Part shown: positions 6,379 to 8,614 of the stretch, one piece after another | Layout of the letters: the number at the start of each line of letters is the position of its first letter | Numbering within the stretch: the stretch's first letter is position 1 | NCBI GenBank assembly: GCA_016875645.1 | Contig: VGPE01000112.1 | Coordinates: forward strand, 1 to 8,614 | Length of the DNA: 8,614 nucleotides | Direction: 5' to 3' | Origin: Chloroflexota bacterium | Lineage (GTDB): Bacteria > Chloroflexota > Limnocylindria > Limnocylindrales > CSP1-4 | Program-made: the position numbers and the translations under genes | Notes under the pieces: model-generated | The model's input: only the letters and a program-made list of their open reading frames with translations | Database searches by the model: none | Told to the model about the DNA's origin: nothing

Positions 6379-7303
6379 CTACTGGCTCGGCCGTCGCTCG
6401 CGCAGGACGCTCTTGAGCACGAACCAGACGTTCGCCGGGCGCTCTGCGAGCCGCCGCATGAAATACGGGTACCAGTCGTGCCCGTACGGGACATAGACCC
6501 GGACACAGCCCACCCGGCGCGAACCAGGGCCTCCTGCAGATCGCGCCGGACACCGTAGAGCATCTGGAACTCGAACCGCTCGGGCCCGATGCCGTCCCGA
6601 CGGCAGAGCGCGATGGCCCGCCGGATGATCCGCTCGTCATGGGTGGCCAGCGCCGGATACCGGCCATCGCGCAGCAGGCGCTCCATCAGCCGCTCGAAGT
6701 TCGCGTCGACCTCGGCCTTGCTCGCGAAGGCCACCGTCGCGGGCTCGCGGTAGGCACCCTTGCACAGGCGCACCCGCGTCCCCTCGGAGATCAGGGCCGC
6801 CACGTCGACCTCGCTCCGCCGCAGCGCCGCCTGGATCACCACCCCCACGTCGCCCCCGGCGTCGCGCATCTCACGCGCAAGGGCGAGCGTCGCGTCCGTC
6901 GCGGTGTGGTCCTCCATGTCGATGCGCACGAAGGCACCCAGCGCGGTCGCACGCTCCACGATGGCCCCGACGTTCTCACGGCAGAGGCCCGGGTCGATTC
7001 GCAGGCCCATCTGGCTCAGCTTGAGGCTCACATTCCGGTCGAGCCCCGCGGCGGCGAGGGCGTCGAGTGTCTCGACGTAGCGCCGGGCGGCACCCCGGGC
7101 AGCGTCAGGCGCGGTGACCTCCTCGCCCAGCACGTCGACCGTGGTGCGGAGCCCCGCGGCACGGAGCCGCTCGAGCGCGAACAATGCGGCATCGAGGTCT
7201 CTCCGGCAACGAACCGCGCAACCATCGGCCGCGTGAGCGGCGTCCGGGTCGCGAGGCGGCCGAGGGCGCGACGGCGCGACAGCCAGAGCAGCACCGTTCG
7301 CAT
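6379..7303 (-). pseudogene. Proline dehydrogenase, interrupted by two frameshifts (decay or assembly error)
   Basis: This FAD enzyme oxidises L-proline to pyrroline-5-carboxylate, the first step of proline catabolism to glutamate. Joining three frames gives a complete 307-residue protein, the usual monofunctional length: frame A from ATG 7303 to about 7197 (1-36, ends GET), frame B 7196-6504 (37-267), frame C 6501-6379 (268-307, TAG stop). At GAGACCTCGAT one base is missing (GET|LDAALFALERL). Near 6502-6503 two bases are extra or one is missing (GWAV|RVYVPYG). Catalytic motifs all survive: SLKLS (K95), VRIDMED (D129), RLCKGAY, ATHDERI, FQMLYGVRRDLQ, and YFMRRLAER (280-288), whose arginines bind the proline carboxylate. 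Intact motifs argue for sequencing indels or very recent inactivation. GTG 7351 is an alternative start adding 16 residues. The gene is divergent from the amidohydrolase. Confidence 0.88.
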
Positions 7304-7358
7304 CAGCCGTTCGGGGATCTCGCGGGGTGAAGGCCAGGGACGATCTGCCACGGGCCGG

Positions 7359-7384
7359 ATGCTACCGAGGGTCGCGGCTAGACT
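7359..7384. promoter_or_regulatory. Possible face-to-face -10 elements for the proline dehydrogenase and amidohydrolase genes
   Basis: In the 110-base divergent gap, plus-strand TAGACT (7379-7384) resembles a -10 box and would place a start near 7391, giving a roughly 22-nt leader that carries the amidohydrolase ribosome site. Minus-strand TAGCAT (7364-7359) would start transcription near 7352, almost exactly at the alternative GTG 7351 of proline dehydrogenase, as in a leaderless message. No good -35 boxes are seen. The two candidates overlap, so expression could be mutually exclusive. Confidence 0.3.
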
Positions 7385-7403
7385 CGCGGTCAGACAGCAC
7401 GGT

Positions 7404-7409
7404 GGAGGG
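7404..7409 (+). promoter_or_regulatory. Shine-Dalgarno of the amidohydrolase gene
   Basis: GGAGGG lies 4-5 bases before ATG 7414. It is the clearest ribosome site on the plus strand of this window and fixes the start of the amidohydrolase; the in-frame upstream codons from 7327 are not needed. Confidence 0.7.
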
Positions 7410-7413
7410 TGCG

Positions 7414-8614
7414 ATGGCGGACCAGGTCGCGCTGGTCGGAGGGCGGCTGATCGATGACCGCGGGGGCGATCCGATCGAGGACGCCGTGGTCATCGTCGAG
7501 GACGGCCGGCTGGCTGCGGTGGGAGGCAGTGCAGCCGTCCGCCTGCCGCGCGGCGTCCGGCGCGTCGACGTCGGTGGTCTGACGCTGCTGCCGGGCCTCA
7601 TCGACTCGCATGTGCACCTGGTGGCGGAGATCCGGCCGACCCAGGTCGAACACTCCGAGCGCTTGAGCGAGCGCTTCTACCGGGGAATCCCGTTCGCCAG
7701 GGCAACCCTCGACGCCGGGGCCACCACCGCCCGGGACGCAGGAATGACCCCGGCGGGCATGCGCATCGCCATCGATGACGGCATCTTCCCGGGCCCGCGC
7801 CTGCTGGTAGCGGTCAACATCCTGTCCCAGACCGGTGGCCACGGCGACTGGACGATGGCCTCGGGCCTGAATCCCGCATGGATCTCCTCGGACCTGCCGT
7901 CGGGGATCGCCGACAGCCCTGACGAGATGCGCAGGGCGGCCAGGACCATGATCCGCGCGGGCGCCGACTGGCTCAAACTCTGCTCCACCGGGGGAGTGCT
8001 CTCCCCGCTCGACCCGCCAGACACCCCGCAGCTCACCGTCGAAGAGATCGCGGTGGCGGTCTACGAAGCGCGTGTGGCACGCCTGGGCGGTGTGATGGCC
8101 CACGCCATCGGGGCGGAGGGCATCCGCAACGCCCTCGCGGCCGGCGTGCGCTCCATCGAGCACGGCTACATGATCGACGACGAGGGGATTGAGCTGCTCC
8201 GCGGTAAGGACGCCTACCTCGTCCCGACGCTGCACGCCCTCCGCTCGGTCCAGGAGCGCGCCGACGCGAGTCCGGGCTCCATGCCGTCGTGGGCGATGGC
8301 CAAACTCGACACGGTCGTCCGGGCGCAGCAGCGCTCGCTGCCCGAGGCAATCCGGGCGGGGGGTGAAGATCGCGATGGGCACCGACTGCGGCGTGGGCTA
8401 CCACGGCACCAACGCTCGCGAAATCGGGCTCCTGGTCCAGGCGGGCATGTCGCCCATGGCCGCGATCGAGGCTTCCACGCGGGTGGCGGCCGAACTGCTC
8501 CGGCGCGACGGCCAGATCGGGACGCTGGAGGCTGGCAAGCTGGCCGACCTGATCGCGGTCGATCACGATCCCCTGGCAAGCCCTGACCGGATCGGCGATC
8601 CGCGGACGGTGCGC
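7414..8614 (+). CDS. Metal-dependent amidohydrolase (Xaa-Pro dipeptidase/imidazolonepropionase-like), frameshifted, 3' partial
   Basis: This is a TIM-barrel amidohydrolase with a full binuclear metal site: HVH (H66, H68) after LTLLPGLIDS, the probable carboxylated lysine K188 in ADWLKLCSTGG, H230 (MAHAIGAEG), H250 (SIEHGYM), and D324 in MGTDCGVGYHG. SQTGGHGDW (138-146) and the closing LEAGKLADLIAV match the COG1228-type group, which includes Xaa-Pro, Xaa-Arg and Xaa-Lys dipeptidases. The first frame is valid to about residue 316. At GCGGGGGGTGAAG (six G, 8358-8363) one extra G shifts the frame; removing it gives VKIAMGTDCG and an open frame from 8363 to the window end, about 400 residues in all, nearly the full family length. 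It is listed as a CDS because the only lesion is in a G run and everything after it is conserved. The start is ATG 7414 with a good ribosome site. The exact substrate cannot be told from sequence. Confidence 0.88.

Noticed and set aside
6169..6558. A possible small plus-strand gene in the gap after DUF5317
   Set aside because: It runs through the hairpin into the antisense of proline dehydrogenase, lacks a ribosome site and shows no recognisable motif.
4890..7184. A 764-codon minus-strand open frame
   Set aside because: Only the 7184-6504 part is proline dehydrogenase. After the frameshift the rest is low-information sequence antisense to DUF5317 and out of frame with the SDR gene.

Overview
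This is a GC-rich bacterial chromosomal window with strong G/C bias at third codon positions and several GTG starts. The gene families seen (two-subunit KorAB with a gamma-alpha fusion, DUF5317, DUF6220, LLM flavin oxidoreductase, monofunctional proline dehydrogenase) fit a GC-rich Chloroflexota or Actinomycetota lineage. That placement is an inference from family content. No rRNA, tRNA, CRISPR array, mobile element or phage gene was recognised.

Layout. (1) 1-3466, plus strand: the 3' nearly complete korA, then korB, then a small zinc-ribbon/tandem-CBS protein, all tightly packed and probably one operon. KorAB oxidatively decarboxylates a 2-oxoacid, most likely 2-oxoglutarate, to its acyl-CoA with reduction of ferredoxin. 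The CBS protein is a candidate adenylate-sensing partner. (2) 3467-3526: a perfect 10-bp inverted repeat, then an LLM-class flavin oxidoreductase (3527-4363, plus). (3) 4360-5500, minus strand: a two-gene unit, an atypical SDR/NAD(P)-binding protein followed by a four-helix DUF6220 membrane protein. Its end overlaps the LLM gene by 4 bp, tail to tail. (4) 5571-6143, plus: a DUF5317 membrane protein, divergent from the SDR. (5) 6144-6378: a 235-bp gap between converging genes with a strong 12-bp hairpin. (6) 6379-7303, minus: proline dehydrogenase, broken by two frameshifts. (7) 7414-8614, plus: a metal-dependent amidohydrolase of the Xaa-Pro dipeptidase/imidazolonepropionase-like group, divergent from proline dehydrogenase, with one frameshift in a six-G run and cut by the window end.

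Functional theme: central carbon and redox metabolism. Proline oxidation feeds glutamate and then 2-oxoglutarate, the probable KorAB substrate. The divergent amidohydrolase could release amino acids, possibly proline, from dipeptides. This link between the two ends of the window is inference only.

Nothing here is clearly a new defence or mobile system. The points most worth a second look are the zinc-ribbon/CBS protein coupled to korAB, and the three indels within about 1.9 kb of the right-hand part. Those indels are either assembly errors or true decay, and they currently disguise two intact-looking enzymes.
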